Source of the DNA: Armatimonadota bacterium
GTDB lineage: Bacteria; Armatimonadota; Chthonomonadetes; Chthonomonadales; Chthonomonadaceae
DNA: 64,000 bases
NCBI GenBank assembly: GCA_028871815.1
Contig: JAGWMJ010000012.1
Location: forward strand, 62,001 to 126,000
Direction: 5' to 3'
Shown piece after piece: positions 1-9,642 of this stretch. Within the stretch, counting starts at the first letter, position 1; each line of letters opens with the position of its first letter. The position numbers and the translations under genes are program-made. The notes under the pieces were generated by a model that was not told the DNA's origin, searched no databases, and saw only the letters and a program-made list of their open reading frames with translations.

Positions 1-1220
1 AGATCGCCATTCAGCCGAGGGCCGAACTTCTTGCCCAGTTGGCGACGCGCGCCAGGTTCAGCTATCCCGATGACACAGCGGCTATCATCTACACGTCTGG
101 AACCACCGGCGCCAGCCGTGGAGCGTCGCTTACGAACCGCAACCTGATCTCAAACGTAGCCTCAACAGCCCGGATGATTCCACCGGAGGAGACGCCCGAT
201 CCGGTCTTGCTCAACTGGCTGCCGCTCAGCCACATCTTCGCGCGTTCGGCCGACCTCTATGGCCCGCTCCTCCGCGGGCTCATCATCGCGCTTACTCCCT
301 CCATCGAGGCGCTGCCCGGTGACCTGCTGCGCATCCATCCGGACTACCTCTGCGGCGTACCGCGCCTCTGGGAGAAGCTGGCAGCCGCGGCGGAGCCGGA
401 GCTGGAGTCCGGCGATACGGGAGCACTGAGGCGATTGATGGGCGGCCGCCTTCGATGGGGCATCAGCGGTGGCGCGGCGCTGAACCCGAGGATTGCCGAG
501 GCGTTTGCCGCAGCCGGCGTACCGCTCTACCAGGGATACGGACTTACTGAAACAAGCCCAACCGTCACGTGCAACTTTCCATCGCACAGTCGGCTTGGAA
601 GCAGCGGAAAAGCCATCCCGGACGTGGAGGTGCGCATCGCCGAGGATGGGGAGATACTCACGCGTGGACCGCACATCATGAAGGGTTACTGGCGCAAACC
701 GGCTGAGACTGCCGCGGTGATCGACGCGGACGGCTGGTTCCAAACCGGCGATATCGGCGAGCTGGACGACGATGGCTACCTGACAATCACCGACCGCAAG
801 AAAGATATTCTGGTGACTGCGTACGGCAAGAACGTGGCGCCGCAACAGATCGAAAACCGGCTCTGCTCGGACCGATTCATTGAGCAGGCGTTTGTCTATG
901 GCGACGCCCGGCCGTTTCTCGTGGCGCTGCTGGTTCCGCGCTTCAAGGAGCTTGCCGATTGGTGCGTCGAATCGGAGGTCCCGGAGCCGGTACGCGATGC
1001 CATCGACCAGTCGCCGCAAATCCACGAGCTCTTTCACCAGCGCATCTCGATCGCCCTTCGCGACCTGGCGCCGCATGAGCAGGTGCGCCGTTTCGTGCTG
1101 GCGCCCGGCTCGTTCAGCATCTCGTCCGGCGAATTGACGGTTACAGCAAAGCTGAGGCGCTCGCAAATCCTCGCGAACCACCGGGAACAACTCGACGCGC
1201 TGTACGAGCTGTCAGAGTAG
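1..1220 (+). CDS. AMP-binding long-chain acyl-CoA ligase, 3' part (5' end outside window)
   Basis: This is the C-terminal part of an ANL-superfamily adenylate-forming enzyme, probably a long-chain fatty acid CoA ligase that activates fatty acids with ATP and CoA at the membrane. The reading frame is open from base 3, so the real start lies upstream; the TTG at 39 is internal. The P-loop-like motif YTSGTTGASRG is present, with Arg-Gly where the family usually has Lys-Gly. It is followed by the acyl-pocket region, the GYGLTETSP motif, TGDIGELDDDGY, the hinge DRKKD and the C-terminal TAKLRR motif that carries the catalytic lysine. The C-terminal domain is intact, so the enzyme should be active. 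A GC-rich hairpin follows the stop. Family assignment is firm; chain-length specificity cannot be read from the sequence. Confidence 0.9.
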   Translation, partial: IAIQPRAELLAQLATRARFSYPDDTAAIIYTSGTTGASRGASLTNRNLISNVASTARMIPPEETPDPVLLNWLPLSHIFARSADLYGPLLRGLIIALTPSIEALPGDLLRIHPDYLCGVPRLWEKLAAAAEPELESGDTGALRRLMGGRLRWGISGGAALNPRIAEAFAAAGVPLYQGYGLTETSPTVTCNFPSHSRLGSSGKAIPDVEVRIAEDGEILTRGPHIMKGYWRKPAETAAVIDADGWFQTGDIGELDDDGYLTITDRKKDILVTAYGKNVAPQQIENRLCSDRFIEQAFVYGDARPFLVALLVPRFKELADWCVESEVPEPVRDAIDQSPQIHELFHQRISIALRDLAPHEQVRRFVLAPGSFSISSGELTVTAKLRRSQILANHREQLDALYELSE

Positions 1221-1224
1221 TATC

Positions 1225-1245
1225 CCCGGTCACCGCCGGACCGGG
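1225..1245. terminator. Hairpin between convergent genes
   Basis: A perfect 7-bp stem, CCCGGTC (1225-1231) and GACCGGG (1239-1245), closes a 7-base loop between the stop of the acyl-CoA ligase and the stop of the convergent TPR-Yip1 gene. No T-run follows, so termination is inferred from position and stem only. Confidence 0.45.
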
Positions 1246-1288
1246 CCGGAGCGGCCGTTCACAGTGTCTTGCAGGCGGAAACGCACCG

Positions 1289-2659
1289 TCAGTGAGGCTG
1301 CATCGCCTTGATCATCGGCAGAACGGTGGCTACGGCTAGCGCGATCAGCAAGATGCCTGGCAATATCGTCGCCAAAAACACCGCGCCGAAGGCCGCTCCG
1401 GTACCGATCTGGTGAACGCGCGCCACACCGATGATTGCCACCACAAACCACCAGACGAGGCCAATCAACGACGCCAATCCGTACAGCGGATTTGACGTTC
1501 CAGCTAACATGGGCGGTGGCGCCTGACTCGTTTGATAACCGTTATAGCCCTGCGGAAAAGGCGGCGGCGCTTGCTGATTACCGGCCTGAGCGTTGAATTG
1601 CGCAGGGATCACGCGAATCCTTGCTGTGCCGGTTCCGGGGCCGCTTCTCATCGCGGTTACTTGCGGCGCCGGCGCCATCAGTCCTGCTACCAAGAGCCCG
1701 ACAGCCGTGAGAAACACCCGTGGGTAATGGGAATAGACGGTAACACGATAGGAGCTGTCAAACGCGCCGTTTCCGCCAAACATCCGAGCGAACATATGGA
1801 GAAGTCCGCCGAAGATGTACGACGCGATCAGGAAGACCAACGTTAATCCGGCCGTTCCGAGCACCATCGCTAATACGCCGAACATGGCCTGGCCCTTGAC
1901 CAGCATGCCAATACCCACCGACATACAGGTCACTAATGCCATCAGAACGATCGCCGCGTACGGCGCGTTTTTGCCTTCCCGGCCGAGCTGCCCGGCAAAG
2001 AACTGCGAAGGCGACATGATCACCGCCCAAGCATCGCGCCATGTCTGCAACAGGTCGAACCGATCTTCAACGGCTGCGGGCACATTCAAGTACCGGGGCA
2101 TCGCCGCCGGAGCGCCATAAGGCGCGCCGCCTGGCAACGGCGCCTGGCCATAGGCCCCGGGCGACGCTCCCCCGGCTAGCGGAATCGGGCCGCCGCCAAG
2201 GGGTGTTGGGCCGGTTTGGCCCGCGCTCGTTGGCGGCGAACCGCCGGTCACCGGCGCGCCGATCGTGGGCTCCACGGCGGCCGGTTGTGGCTGGGGCGAC
2301 GGAGACGGCGCAGCAACCTTCGCGCGGAGCTGATCCAGCAGCTGGCTTGCCTGCGCATAGTCCGGCCTCAACGTAATGGCTTGCTCGGCCGCCTGCATCG
2401 CCTGTTCGGGCCACCCGGCCTGGTTCAGAACGAGCGCCATGTTGAAGCGAGCCTGCGCATTGCCCGGGTCTAGCGTGACGGCCCGAGTGATGCTCTCTAC
2501 GGCAGCTGCATGGCTGCCGCTGCGGCTTTGCGCCACGGCGAGATACTGAAAAACGGCGCCGTCATCCGGTGTGGCGGCCACAGCTTTCTGCAGAAAACCG
2601 ACCGCTTCTTCCAGCCGGCCGTCATTGAGCGCCGCAAGTCCAGCTTCTCGATCGTCCAT
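1289..2659 (-). CDS. TPR and Yip1-type membrane protein
   Basis: This 456-residue protein has three parts. Residues 1 to about 115 are TPR helices (alternating ALNDGRLEEAV- and LNQAGWPEQAM-type repeats). A Pro/Gly/Ala-rich linker follows to about residue 195. The C-terminal half has several membrane spans and resembles the Yip1 domain (IVLMALVTCMSVGIGMLV, then ASYIFGGLLHMFARMFGG, ending in a hydrophobic helix). Yip1 proteins are poorly understood in bacteria; the cytoplasmic TPR part presumably binds partners at the membrane. The ATG at 2659 is preferred over the GTG five codons upstream because AGAGGA and AAAGGTGG lie just before it. It is not obviously in an operon: the next minus-strand gene upstream ends at 2728. 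The domain calls rest on pattern recognition. Confidence 0.75.
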   Translation of the reverse strand: MDDREAGLAALNDGRLEEAVGFLQKAVAATPDDGAVFQYLAVAQSRSGSHAAAVESITRAVTLDPGNAQARFNMALVLNQAGWPEQAMQAAEQAITLRPDYAQASQLLDQLRAKVAAPSPSPQPQPAAVEPTIGAPVTGGSPPTSAGQTGPTPLGGGPIPLAGGASPGAYGQAPLPGGAPYGAPAAMPRYLNVPAAVEDRFDLLQTWRDAWAVIMSPSQFFAGQLGREGKNAPYAAIVLMALVTCMSVGIGMLVKGQAMFGVLAMVLGTAGLTLVFLIASYIFGGLLHMFARMFGGNGAFDSSYRVTVYSHYPRVFLTAVGLLVAGLMAPAPQVTAMRSGPGTGTARIRVIPAQFNAQAGNQQAPPPFPQGYNGYQTSQAPPPMLAGTSNPLYGLASLIGLVWWFVVAIIGVARVHQIGTGAAFGAVFLATILPGILLIALAVATVLPMIKAMQPH

Positions 2660-2727
2660 GCTTCCTCTTACCACCTTTCATCCGGCCGAGTGCGTAAACG
2701 TTCGGTTGCCCCGCAGTTCCGGGGTTG

Positions 2728-3273
2728 CTAATCGATGACCCGGGTCTCGCGTTTAATCCGCGGGTCTCGAAAAACATCCGATTCATCCCTGCTCTTTGTG
2801 GAGAACTCACTCACAACCGCGCCATCCGGCCCGGCCTGGAACCAGTGTGGCGTGTTCGGCATGATCGTGTACTGATCACCGGGCTTCAGCACAACCTCAT
2901 GCTGCAGCGTATAGTGGGCGGCGCTGTCCGAGGGTGGCGCTCCGTGTGGGTCTGGCGTTGCGACGCCCGGTACGAACAGGTAGACTTCGCCCCAGCGGCA
3001 CCGGAACGTCTCCTCTTTGCCCGGGTCGTCAGCCAGAGGCGGATGCCAGTGCTCGGGGCAGGTCTGTCCGGGGAACATCACAAGCTCCTTGGCGCAGCAC
3101 CGCTCCGTATTGATGTACACCACCAGTTCGAGGCCGGTTTGGTCCAATTCACCAAGGCCAAAGTCAGCCACTTCGATCTGCCCATGCTCGGCGCTCGAGA
3201 GGACGATACCCGCCCGGTCCAGATAGCCCGCCGCACGCGCCCTTGCCGCGTCCAGTTCTGCCTGCGAAATCAT
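2728..3273 (-). CDS. D-lyxose ketol-isomerase-like cupin
   Basis: This 181-residue single-domain cupin resembles the D-lyxose isomerase family (Pfam Lyx_isomer), which interconverts D-lyxose and D-xylulose at a bound divalent metal. The expected ligands are visible: the HWH pair in CPEHWHPP, the Glu of GKEETF a few residues later, and the distal His in PNTPHWFQAG. The ATG at 3273 is chosen because AGGAAGG lies about 7 bases before it; the in-frame codons further upstream have no such site. A 66-base gap separates its stop from the start of the TPR-Yip1 gene. Within the window it fits a set of sugar isomerases and kinases (FGGY kinase, RpiA). The substrate could be another sugar or uronate; family confidence is higher than substrate confidence. 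Confidence 0.7.
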   Translation of the reverse strand: MISQAELDAARARAAGYLDRAGIVLSSAEHGQIEVADFGLGELDQTGLELVVYINTERCCAKELVMFPGQTCPEHWHPPLADDPGKEETFRCRWGEVYLFVPGVATPDPHGAPPSDSAAHYTLQHEVVLKPGDQYTIMPNTPHWFQAGPDGAVVSEFSTKSRDESDVFRDPRIKRETRVID

Positions 3274-3426
3274 GCGATGCCCTTCCTGATGTTGCAAACA
3301 ACCCGATCCCCTGGTTCATGCTGAAGGGCGATGATTCCTGCTTCTCGGCAAGTTGCGCGCAGTTTTGCTGCCGATCTAAGGTATCGAGCACATGTCGTGC
3401 ATTGCCACGTACGCGGTTGCTTCCGG

Positions 3427-4140
3427 TTACGACTCAGCGAGCATCCGGCACGCCAACGGCGTCTCCGTGACGCCGCCGGCGCATGCCTCCACTCGCCACG
3501 CGCCCGCGTCCGGACTGGCGCTTACCACGCGTTCCAACTCGTCGCCCCGAAACAACAATCCAACGGTGTCGTCTGTGGCCAAGCCCGGCGGAAGCTGCCC
3601 TTCGGCAACCATCTTGAGGTAGGTCGGGCGTCGCAGCGGCTCCGAGTGATAGTGCGGGCAGTTGCTGCCGGGCAGAAATCCCAGGCAATCAAGTGGTGAG
3701 ATGCGCCCGGGCCACGAATCGGTCGTCCCCTGCTGGAACCAGCAGATTGAGCCCGCGCTGGAGCCGCACAGCACGACACCACTCTCCCAGGCTCGCCGTA
3801 GAATGACATCCAGGCCCCACAAACGCCACAAGGCCAACATATTGCGCGTGTTTCCGCCACCGACGTAGATGATATTCTGACGCATCACAAGCGCTTCCAG
3901 AGGCTCCTCCGGCTGGCGGAACAGACTGAGTTCCACGGGTTGGCAGCCCAGCCCGGAATAGTTCTCAGCGAAAGTCCGGTACGCGTCCGGTGGATCGCCG
4001 CCGGCAGTTCCGATGTAACAGACCCGAGGCGCCGATACATCGGCAAGCGACACAATGAAGCGCGCCAGTATGCGGTTGTCAGGCCGCCCGCCACCGAGAG
4101 CAAGTATGGTTGGCGTTGAGCGATGCATGAATGGGTCCAT
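3427..4140 (-). CDS. Peptidase S51 (dipeptidase E-like) protein
   Basis: This protein of about 237 residues has the class I glutamine amidotransferase-like fold of the S51 family (dipeptidase E, cyanophycinase). The nucleophile elbow CGSSAGSICWF contains the expected catalytic serine. Upstream are the LALGGGRPDN strand and the IIYVGGGNTRNML segment typical of the family, and a conserved histidine region (CPHYHSEP) follows. There is no signal peptide, so it should act in the cytoplasm, either on Asp-containing dipeptides or on another small peptide. The start is uncertain: ATG at 4140 and ATG at 4128 are both possible, and neither has a strong ribosome-binding site. The gene stands alone between the cupin gene and the divergent small membrane protein gene. 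Confidence 0.75.
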   Translation of the reverse strand: MDPFMHRSTPTILALGGGRPDNRILARFIVSLADVSAPRVCYIGTAGGDPPDAYRTFAENYSGLGCQPVELSLFRQPEEPLEALVMRQNIIYVGGGNTRNMLALWRLWGLDVILRRAWESGVVLCGSSAGSICWFQQGTTDSWPGRISPLDCLGFLPGSNCPHYHSEPLRRPTYLKMVAEGQLPPGLATDDTVGLLFRGDELERVVSASPDAGAWRVEACAGGVTETPLACRMLAES

Positions 4141-4351
4141 CTGAATTGTACTTCGCCGGCGGTTCGCCACTCGGGCTGTGGCTGCACCAGCGGCGGGTTC
4201 ACCGGCGCAAACCTGCAGTACCCGTCAACTCTACGCGTACGTACGGGCCATTATGGGCGATGAGCGAAGATCAGTGCTATAGCGTGGAGCTTGCCGGTAT
4301 AATTGACCTCATCTGCAATCCGCCCGTGGAGAGCGGCACAAGGATGGTCCG

Positions 4352-4984
4352 TTGACCCCGCCAACCGACGAACTGAGCCGCACTACGAGGCGGAAGACCG
4401 ATCGGATCGGCGCAGTTGTGCTGATAGCGGTGCTGGTCACCGGCGCCGTTGGTGTGACCGTGGCGCGTCGCGCCATGCCGCCTACCGTGGCGCCGCACCT
4501 GGTTTCGCCGCAGCAAAGGGCGCAGGCTCTTCAGGATGCGTCCGACATGGCCGCGCCGGATCCCAACTGGCTGATGCGCAATACCGCTCGGTTTGGAGTA
4601 ACGAAAGCGCAATTTGTACGCGTGAAAGCGGCCGCGGATCTCTACAACGTGACAATGAGGAACGCACAGGCCGAACGTACCCGACTCGCGGCAGATCTGA
4701 ACGGCGTGGCAAAGAAGGACCCGAACGGCGGCCACCGCGTCCTGGCGACGATGCGCGATCGTGAGTTGATCATGATGACCGAAGCCACATTCAGCATGGC
4801 CCGCAACACCTGGTGGCAGCGAGTCACTCCGGTTTTGTCGCCGGCGCAGGTAAAGAGCATCTCCGATGCGTGGTATGCCTACTACGTGATGGGGCCAACG
4901 GCCGTCCGTATCGAGCAACGGGCACGACGCATAACGCGCGAGCGGCTACCGCCCACCGCTCCGGCGCAAAAGCCCGGAAGCTAA
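4352..4984 (+). CDS. Small membrane-anchored protein, LTxxQ/Spy-like
   Basis: This 210-residue protein has one N-terminal membrane helix (residues about 19-38), then an extracytoplasmic, mostly helical domain rich in Arg, Ala and Gln. Two segments, VTKAQFVRVKAAADLY and LSPAQVKSISDAW, resemble the LTxxQ motif seen in Spy/CpxP-type periplasmic helical proteins. That makes an envelope chaperone or stress-sensor role possible, but I do not recognise the protein with confidence. The start is TTG at 4352, preceded by AAGGATGG about 5 bases away; no ATG is available before the membrane helix. Its stop overlaps the stop of the convergent beta-helix gene by four bases. Function unassigned. Confidence 0.6.
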   Translation: MTPPTDELSRTTRRKTDRIGAVVLIAVLVTGAVGVTVARRAMPPTVAPHLVSPQQRAQALQDASDMAAPDPNWLMRNTARFGVTKAQFVRVKAAADLYNVTMRNAQAERTRLAADLNGVAKKDPNGGHRVLATMRDRELIMMTEATFSMARNTWWQRVTPVLSPAQVKSISDAWYAYYVMGPTAVRIEQRARRITRERLPPTAPAQKPGS

Positions 4985-7125
4985 TTCAAGATCTTGCGAC
5001 GTTTTGCCGGGCGAACGCCGGCCGCGCGCCAATCGAACGGTACAAAGCCTATAGCCGGCGCCGGTGATCCGGCTCTCAGGTCGAAATCTCCCGCCGATGC
5101 GTTTACGAAGAGGGGGTCGGCCACGATCGAACCGGCTTCGTGTCCCAACGCCTGCCACTGGGCCAACGTGTGCCCTTCAAACAGTACCGCCCGCTGCCCG
5201 GTGTTCCAGTAGAGGTTATGATCCGCAGTATAGGCGCCGTCGTGCCAGTTGCCGTAGAGCAGAGGCCCGCTGCCGTTCCAGATCACAATGTTATGCTCCA
5301 GGGTGAAGGATCTGTGCGATTCCGCGAGCGACCGCTGCAGTTGGCCGGTTGCGCTAAAGGCAAAGATATTGTTGACAATCAGGTTGTTGGCGCCGTAATG
5401 CTGGTGGAGGCCGCCGGTGCCTGTGTTGGTAACCAGGTTGTCCTGCTCGGTCACACCCACCACGCCTTCGTCGTTGTAGATGCCCCAGGCTCCGCGCCCG
5501 TAGTGGTTGAAGCCCTGAACGTCTGAGATGAAGTTGTGGCTGATGAGCGCACCGGTCTCCGTGCCGAGAAGATAGATGCCGCCCATATCGCTCAAAACGC
5601 CCTGACCGATGCGGCGGATCCGATTGTATGTGATGCGGTTCCCCAGCGCCAGGCTCGGCCCATATCCCCACGTCCAGCCGACCGAGATTCCGGTGTAGAA
5701 TCCGCTAAACAGCAGGTTGTGCGTCAGGGTGTTGCTTGCGCTTTGGCCAATCCAGATTCCAATGGCGCCTGTATGGATTCTGCCCCAACCGCGGATGCTG
5801 CAGTCTGCCACTGTGTTGCGGCCAGTCCGGTCGACGGCCTGCCCCCGGATCGTCGGCTCACCGATCCTGACGCCGCCTGCGCCGAGATCCTCGAATGTGC
5901 AGTGCTGCACCCGGCAAGCGGTACAGCCTTCACGAAACCACACGCCGTAGATCCCAATGTGTGACACCGCGCACCGCTCCAGCGTGATTCCAGTGGCAAA
6001 ATCGGCCTGAATGCCGGCGGGAATAGAGACCTCCGCCTGCGGATCTGCGTGGCCCGCGTACGGCAGCAGGTACTGGCCATATTGAAACGACAGGCCACGG
6101 AAGGTGATGTGGCGCACCGGGTCGAAAGGTGTTCCCGCGATCACGATGAACTGCGTGGAGATCGGCGCCTCAACGTCTGCCGTGCTCATGCTAGCCCCGG
6201 ACGGCGGCCGGATTACGATCGAGCCGTTCGGTCGGTAGAGCCATTCTCCGGCGTTCATCTCGCCCGGCATGTTTTCCAGCGCGTAGCGCTGGGTGGTGCT
6301 GAATGAGAGGAACGGCCATGGTGCGTGCCCGGTCAGACGGATGATCCCTGTGGCAGCGTCGACACCGGCAATATGGTGCCGCGACGTCTCCCATGAGTGG
6401 TAGACAACCACCACGACGCGAGCCAGCTGCGCCGCAGAGAGCGCTGCCAGTGCCCTTGCAACCCGGGGCTCAGCCTGAAATGCGGCGCTTGATATCGTGG
6501 ACGGCGCCCGCAGCGCCGCGTCCGGCGGCACTACCTGGCTGCCTTGCGCCGATACCGCGCCGGTGACCCAAAGGTAACCGTGGGCGGGTAACCGGGCCGG
6601 CTGGAGCCGGCGCCCGTTGAGCCATAACTGCTCGAATGGAAGCGCCTCACCATCCACCTTCGGTGCGGCGGCACTCCAGGTTCCATCGGCTTTACGGCGC
6701 CAGCCGCCAATCCGCATGCCACCGCTAAAGATCGGTCGGGCGCCCGGCGCCGCTTCGAACACCGTGGCCGCGCCGGTTGAGGCGCCGTCGGCGCCGGTGA
6801 AGGTTACGGCATGCAGCATCCGGTACGTGCCGGAGGCAAATAGGACGTGGATCGTCGCGCCGGGATAACGTGCCCGCAGCTTGCGTACGGCTCGGCGGGC
6901 GCCATCCAGCGAGCGCAGCGGCCCGCCACCGGCCCCATCGCGGTGCGGCAGTCTGCCATTCAACAGGTCACTGCCTTCCGGAGCCGCATAGAGCGTGATC
7001 GGCCGCGGTTTGGCCGGGCCTGCAAACGCCGCGTTCACGGCGGCGACGGCGAGCAGGATAACGAGCGTAGGCGATGGGAGGCCGCTCCGTAAGGCGCGGA
7101 ACTTACTGCTGGTTTGAGTACGCAT
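4981..7125 (-). CDS. Secreted right-handed beta-helix protein
   Basis: This 714-residue exported protein has an N-terminal signal peptide (hydrophobic stretch LVILLAVAAVNAAFA, cleavage expected near AFAGPA). The N-terminal half begins with a YAAPEGSD-like segment, followed by a conserved region with SLDGARRAVRKL. The C-terminal half has repeated short strands rich in Asn, Ile and Gly (for example NTVADCSIRG, NTLTHNLLFSG, ALISHNFISDV, NNLIVNNIFAF), which is the pattern of a parallel beta-helix of the pectate-lyase/NosD type. Such proteins bind or cleave polysaccharides outside the cell; no catalytic residues can be assigned. The S15-type hydrolase gene ends only 40 bases upstream on the same strand, so the two are probably co-transcribed. 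Confidence 0.75.
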   Translation of the reverse strand: MRTQTSSKFRALRSGLPSPTLVILLAVAAVNAAFAGPAKPRPITLYAAPEGSDLLNGRLPHRDGAGGGPLRSLDGARRAVRKLRARYPGATIHVLFASGTYRMLHAVTFTGADGASTGAATVFEAAPGARPIFSGGMRIGGWRRKADGTWSAAAPKVDGEALPFEQLWLNGRRLQPARLPAHGYLWVTGAVSAQGSQVVPPDAALRAPSTISSAAFQAEPRVARALAALSAAQLARVVVVVYHSWETSRHHIAGVDAATGIIRLTGHAPWPFLSFSTTQRYALENMPGEMNAGEWLYRPNGSIVIRPPSGASMSTADVEAPISTQFIVIAGTPFDPVRHITFRGLSFQYGQYLLPYAGHADPQAEVSIPAGIQADFATGITLERCAVSHIGIYGVWFREGCTACRVQHCTFEDLGAGGVRIGEPTIRGQAVDRTGRNTVADCSIRGWGRIHTGAIGIWIGQSASNTLTHNLLFSGFYTGISVGWTWGYGPSLALGNRITYNRIRRIGQGVLSDMGGIYLLGTETGALISHNFISDVQGFNHYGRGAWGIYNDEGVVGVTEQDNLVTNTGTGGLHQHYGANNLIVNNIFAFSATGQLQRSLAESHRSFTLEHNIVIWNGSGPLLYGNWHDGAYTADHNLYWNTGQRAVLFEGHTLAQWQALGHEAGSIVADPLFVNASAGDFDLRAGSPAPAIGFVPFDWRAAGVRPAKRRKILN

Positions 7126-7164
7126 GGCACACCACGATTAAAGTGCTGCGGCGCCCACACCTCC

Positions 7165-9630
7165 TTACGGAAGGGTGTAGACCGAAAGATACGATGCATG
7201 TACCTTTGTGTGATAGATGCTTTCAGTAGCGGCAGGTCCGGTGGTGGCGTGCGGCTCGAGCGATCCCGTGTCCAGGTTTCTGTCATAGGTCGGAAACCCA
7301 CTCGAAGTGATTGCGACTCGGAGCCGGTGGCCCTTTGGAAACACCATTCCCAGCGCCCACAGGTTGAGGTGAAAGCGTGTGACCTTTCCGGGAACAAGCG
7401 GCTTCGGCGCCGACGAGGAGTTGCGGAAGCTGGCGCGCAGCACGCCGCTGACCAGTCCGGCCTCCCGGCCGTCTGCCTGCACGTCGGAGAGCGAGGCGTA
7501 CCAATCCGTATCGACGGCCGTGGATGAAGCTTCCAGCGTCAGGTCTACCGGCCCGGCAACCGTAAGGTCGTGCGTCAGTGGCGCGGTGGTATACACCAGA
7601 ACCGTCGGAGTGCCATACGGCCGCTGAAGCGCGGCGGACTGCGGGCTGCCCTTGGCCGCCAGCGCCCTCTTGAGTGCCGGCGAGATATACGGGTGTGACG
7701 GATCGTACCGGTACCGGTCCGGCGGCTCAGCGCCCGCGGGACGCGACCTGGTCAGCGTGCCGTTGCTGTGGTCGCTGTTCGCATGGCCGGATGAGTGGAG
7801 GTAGAAACGCGTCTCCACGGCGCGTCTTGGTGGCCAGGCCGCGAAATCGCGCCACTGATTCGCGCCCATCAGAAACACCTTGACGGGCGGTTCATGGGTG
7901 ATGCCGTTGTGAACGCCCTTCAGCCACCGGTCGAACCAGCGCAGATAGAGCGTGTTGAGGTCGATGATCGACTGCGGACCGAAGTTGTACGGACCCAGGT
8001 GGGTGGTCGTATCGAGTTCGTGCGACCATGGGCCATAGATCAGACGCTGATTGGCATGCCCGGAAGCAATCATGGCAGCATAGTTCAAGCGTGTTCCGAT
8101 GCCGTCGCCATCAAACCAGCCCGATACGTTGAGTGCGGGAAGCGGGCCGATCGACTTCAGCTTCTGATCGAAGCTGCCGCGCTTCCAGTAGGTGTCGTTC
8201 GTAGAGTGTTTCAGCCACTCCTGCCATTGCGGCGAGGTATGGCCGAGTATCAACTTGTCGACCGATGACAGCGGAGTGAGCGGATGTGCCACCAGTTTCC
8301 GCATCGGCTCCAGCGGATCGGGGATGTGGACCACCTTCTGGTCGACAACCTGGAGCCACCAGAGATCTGGCGCCAGAAACAGCGCGCCAAACGCATACGG
8401 CACGTTGAAGAACGGATCCGGTGGCGAAACAATCGGCACAATGCACTTCAGGTGGGGGCTGTTTTCGCTGGCTGCGGCCCACTGAACAAAGCCGCCATAC
8501 GATGCCCCGATCATACCCACACGGCCATCGCACCAGGGCTGCTTCGCCAGCCACTCGATCGAATCGTAGCCGTCGTCGCACTCGTCCACGAACGGACGGA
8601 AGACACCGGTGGAATTGCCTCGCCCACGTGTGTCTTGCGAAACGTACACATAACCCCGGCGGGCGTAGAACTCGCCTTCCCCGGCCACGGTGCGCCCGTA
8701 GGGTGTGCGCGAAAGAATTGCCGGATAGCGACCCGGCGCTGCCGGTCGGTAGATATCGGCTGCAAGCAGTACGCCGTCGCGCATCGGCACCTTGACGTCG
8801 GTCTCCCTGGTTACCGTGAACGTAGGCTGAGAGAGGTCTGCGGCCGCCGCGCCGGCGGGCTTTTCGAGCTCCTCATACCCGATGCGGATTGCGGTGAGAC
8901 TCTGGCCAGGCACCTGCCACATCAGCACGTGACCGGCAACGTCGGTGGTTACGGTGGTGTCGATATTGCCGATAGGACCGGCCAGGACCACAGAGTAGCG
9001 ATGCGTCGCGAGCGGTTTACCGTTCACCGTGCCGGTTATTGCACCTTCATCCTTCATCGTGGCAAACAGCGTCACAGGCCCGGCCGGACCCACGCTTTCG
9101 CTGGCCAGCAGGCGTATCTGCCGGTTTACCGGTCCCGGCGTCTTCAGCGCCGCTACCGCGTACGAGAACAGATGAGGCGCCATGTCGGCATAAGGCAGCA
9201 CCTGTGCTGGGATCGGCTTCGCCGCGACTGGCTTGCCGTTGACCACGAGGTTCTGACGCGGCTGAAGCGTGAGTGTAAAGGAACCGCGCGCCGCGGCTGT
9301 TGAGGTCACGCTCACCAGTCGGCCCTTCTGCCACGCCAACTGACTGTGAAGCGTCACCGGGTTGGACCCAAGGCTGATCACCTCGGTCCACTGGCTGCTG
9401 CCATCGGCCCGGATAATAAAGTCATCGGTGGCAATCCGGGTGTCGCGGACGGAAAGGACGATCTTGCCCGAATCTGCGGCCGGCGCCGACTGCCAAGCAT
9501 GGGCCGGTAAAGCCAAACATGAGAGGAGCAGGGAAAGGTACGCCAACAGTTTCAAAAGCCGCTCTCCAAAAGCACGGGTGTGTGAACCGGGTTCAGCGAA
9601 AAGGTTACCCGTGGTAGCAGTTCGGCTCAT
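7165..9630 (-). CDS. Secreted CocE/NonD (S15-type) serine hydrolase
   Basis: This 821-residue protein has a signal peptide (LLAYLSLLLSCLALPAHA). A beta-rich N-terminal region of about 270 residues precedes an alpha/beta-hydrolase domain of the X-Pro dipeptidyl-peptidase S15/CocE/NonD type, and a jelly-roll C-terminal domain follows. The nucleophile elbow GASYGG is clear, the acid probably lies in the SGWFDGDG segment, and the histidine is in GPWSHELD. The PYGR and QDTRGRGNSTG motifs are typical of the family. It should hydrolyse esters or amides (glutaryl-7-ACA acylase and cocaine esterase are relatives) in the periplasm or outside the cell. The ATG at 9630 is taken as the start; a GTG four codons upstream is possible. 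It is probably the first gene of a two-gene unit with the beta-helix gene. Confidence 0.85.
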   Translation of the reverse strand: MSRTATTGNLFAEPGSHTRAFGERLLKLLAYLSLLLSCLALPAHAWQSAPAADSGKIVLSVRDTRIATDDFIIRADGSSQWTEVISLGSNPVTLHSQLAWQKGRLVSVTSTAAARGSFTLTLQPRQNLVVNGKPVAAKPIPAQVLPYADMAPHLFSYAVAALKTPGPVNRQIRLLASESVGPAGPVTLFATMKDEGAITGTVNGKPLATHRYSVVLAGPIGNIDTTVTTDVAGHVLMWQVPGQSLTAIRIGYEELEKPAGAAAADLSQPTFTVTRETDVKVPMRDGVLLAADIYRPAAPGRYPAILSRTPYGRTVAGEGEFYARRGYVYVSQDTRGRGNSTGVFRPFVDECDDGYDSIEWLAKQPWCDGRVGMIGASYGGFVQWAAASENSPHLKCIVPIVSPPDPFFNVPYAFGALFLAPDLWWLQVVDQKVVHIPDPLEPMRKLVAHPLTPLSSVDKLILGHTSPQWQEWLKHSTNDTYWKRGSFDQKLKSIGPLPALNVSGWFDGDGIGTRLNYAAMIASGHANQRLIYGPWSHELDTTTHLGPYNFGPQSIIDLNTLYLRWFDRWLKGVHNGITHEPPVKVFLMGANQWRDFAAWPPRRAVETRFYLHSSGHANSDHSNGTLTRSRPAGAEPPDRYRYDPSHPYISPALKRALAAKGSPQSAALQRPYGTPTVLVYTTAPLTHDLTVAGPVDLTLEASSTAVDTDWYASLSDVQADGREAGLVSGVLRASFRNSSSAPKPLVPGKVTRFHLNLWALGMVFPKGHRLRVAITSSGFPTYDRNLDTGSLEPHATTGPAATESIYHTKVHASYLSVYTLP

Positions 9631-9642
9631 GCCGGTTTCCAC

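Noticed and set aside
162-1190. Long minus-strand frame opposite the acyl-CoA ligase
   Set aside because: It is antisense to a gene with clear ANL motifs and shows only the Arg/Leu/Val-rich composition of a GC-rich shadow frame.
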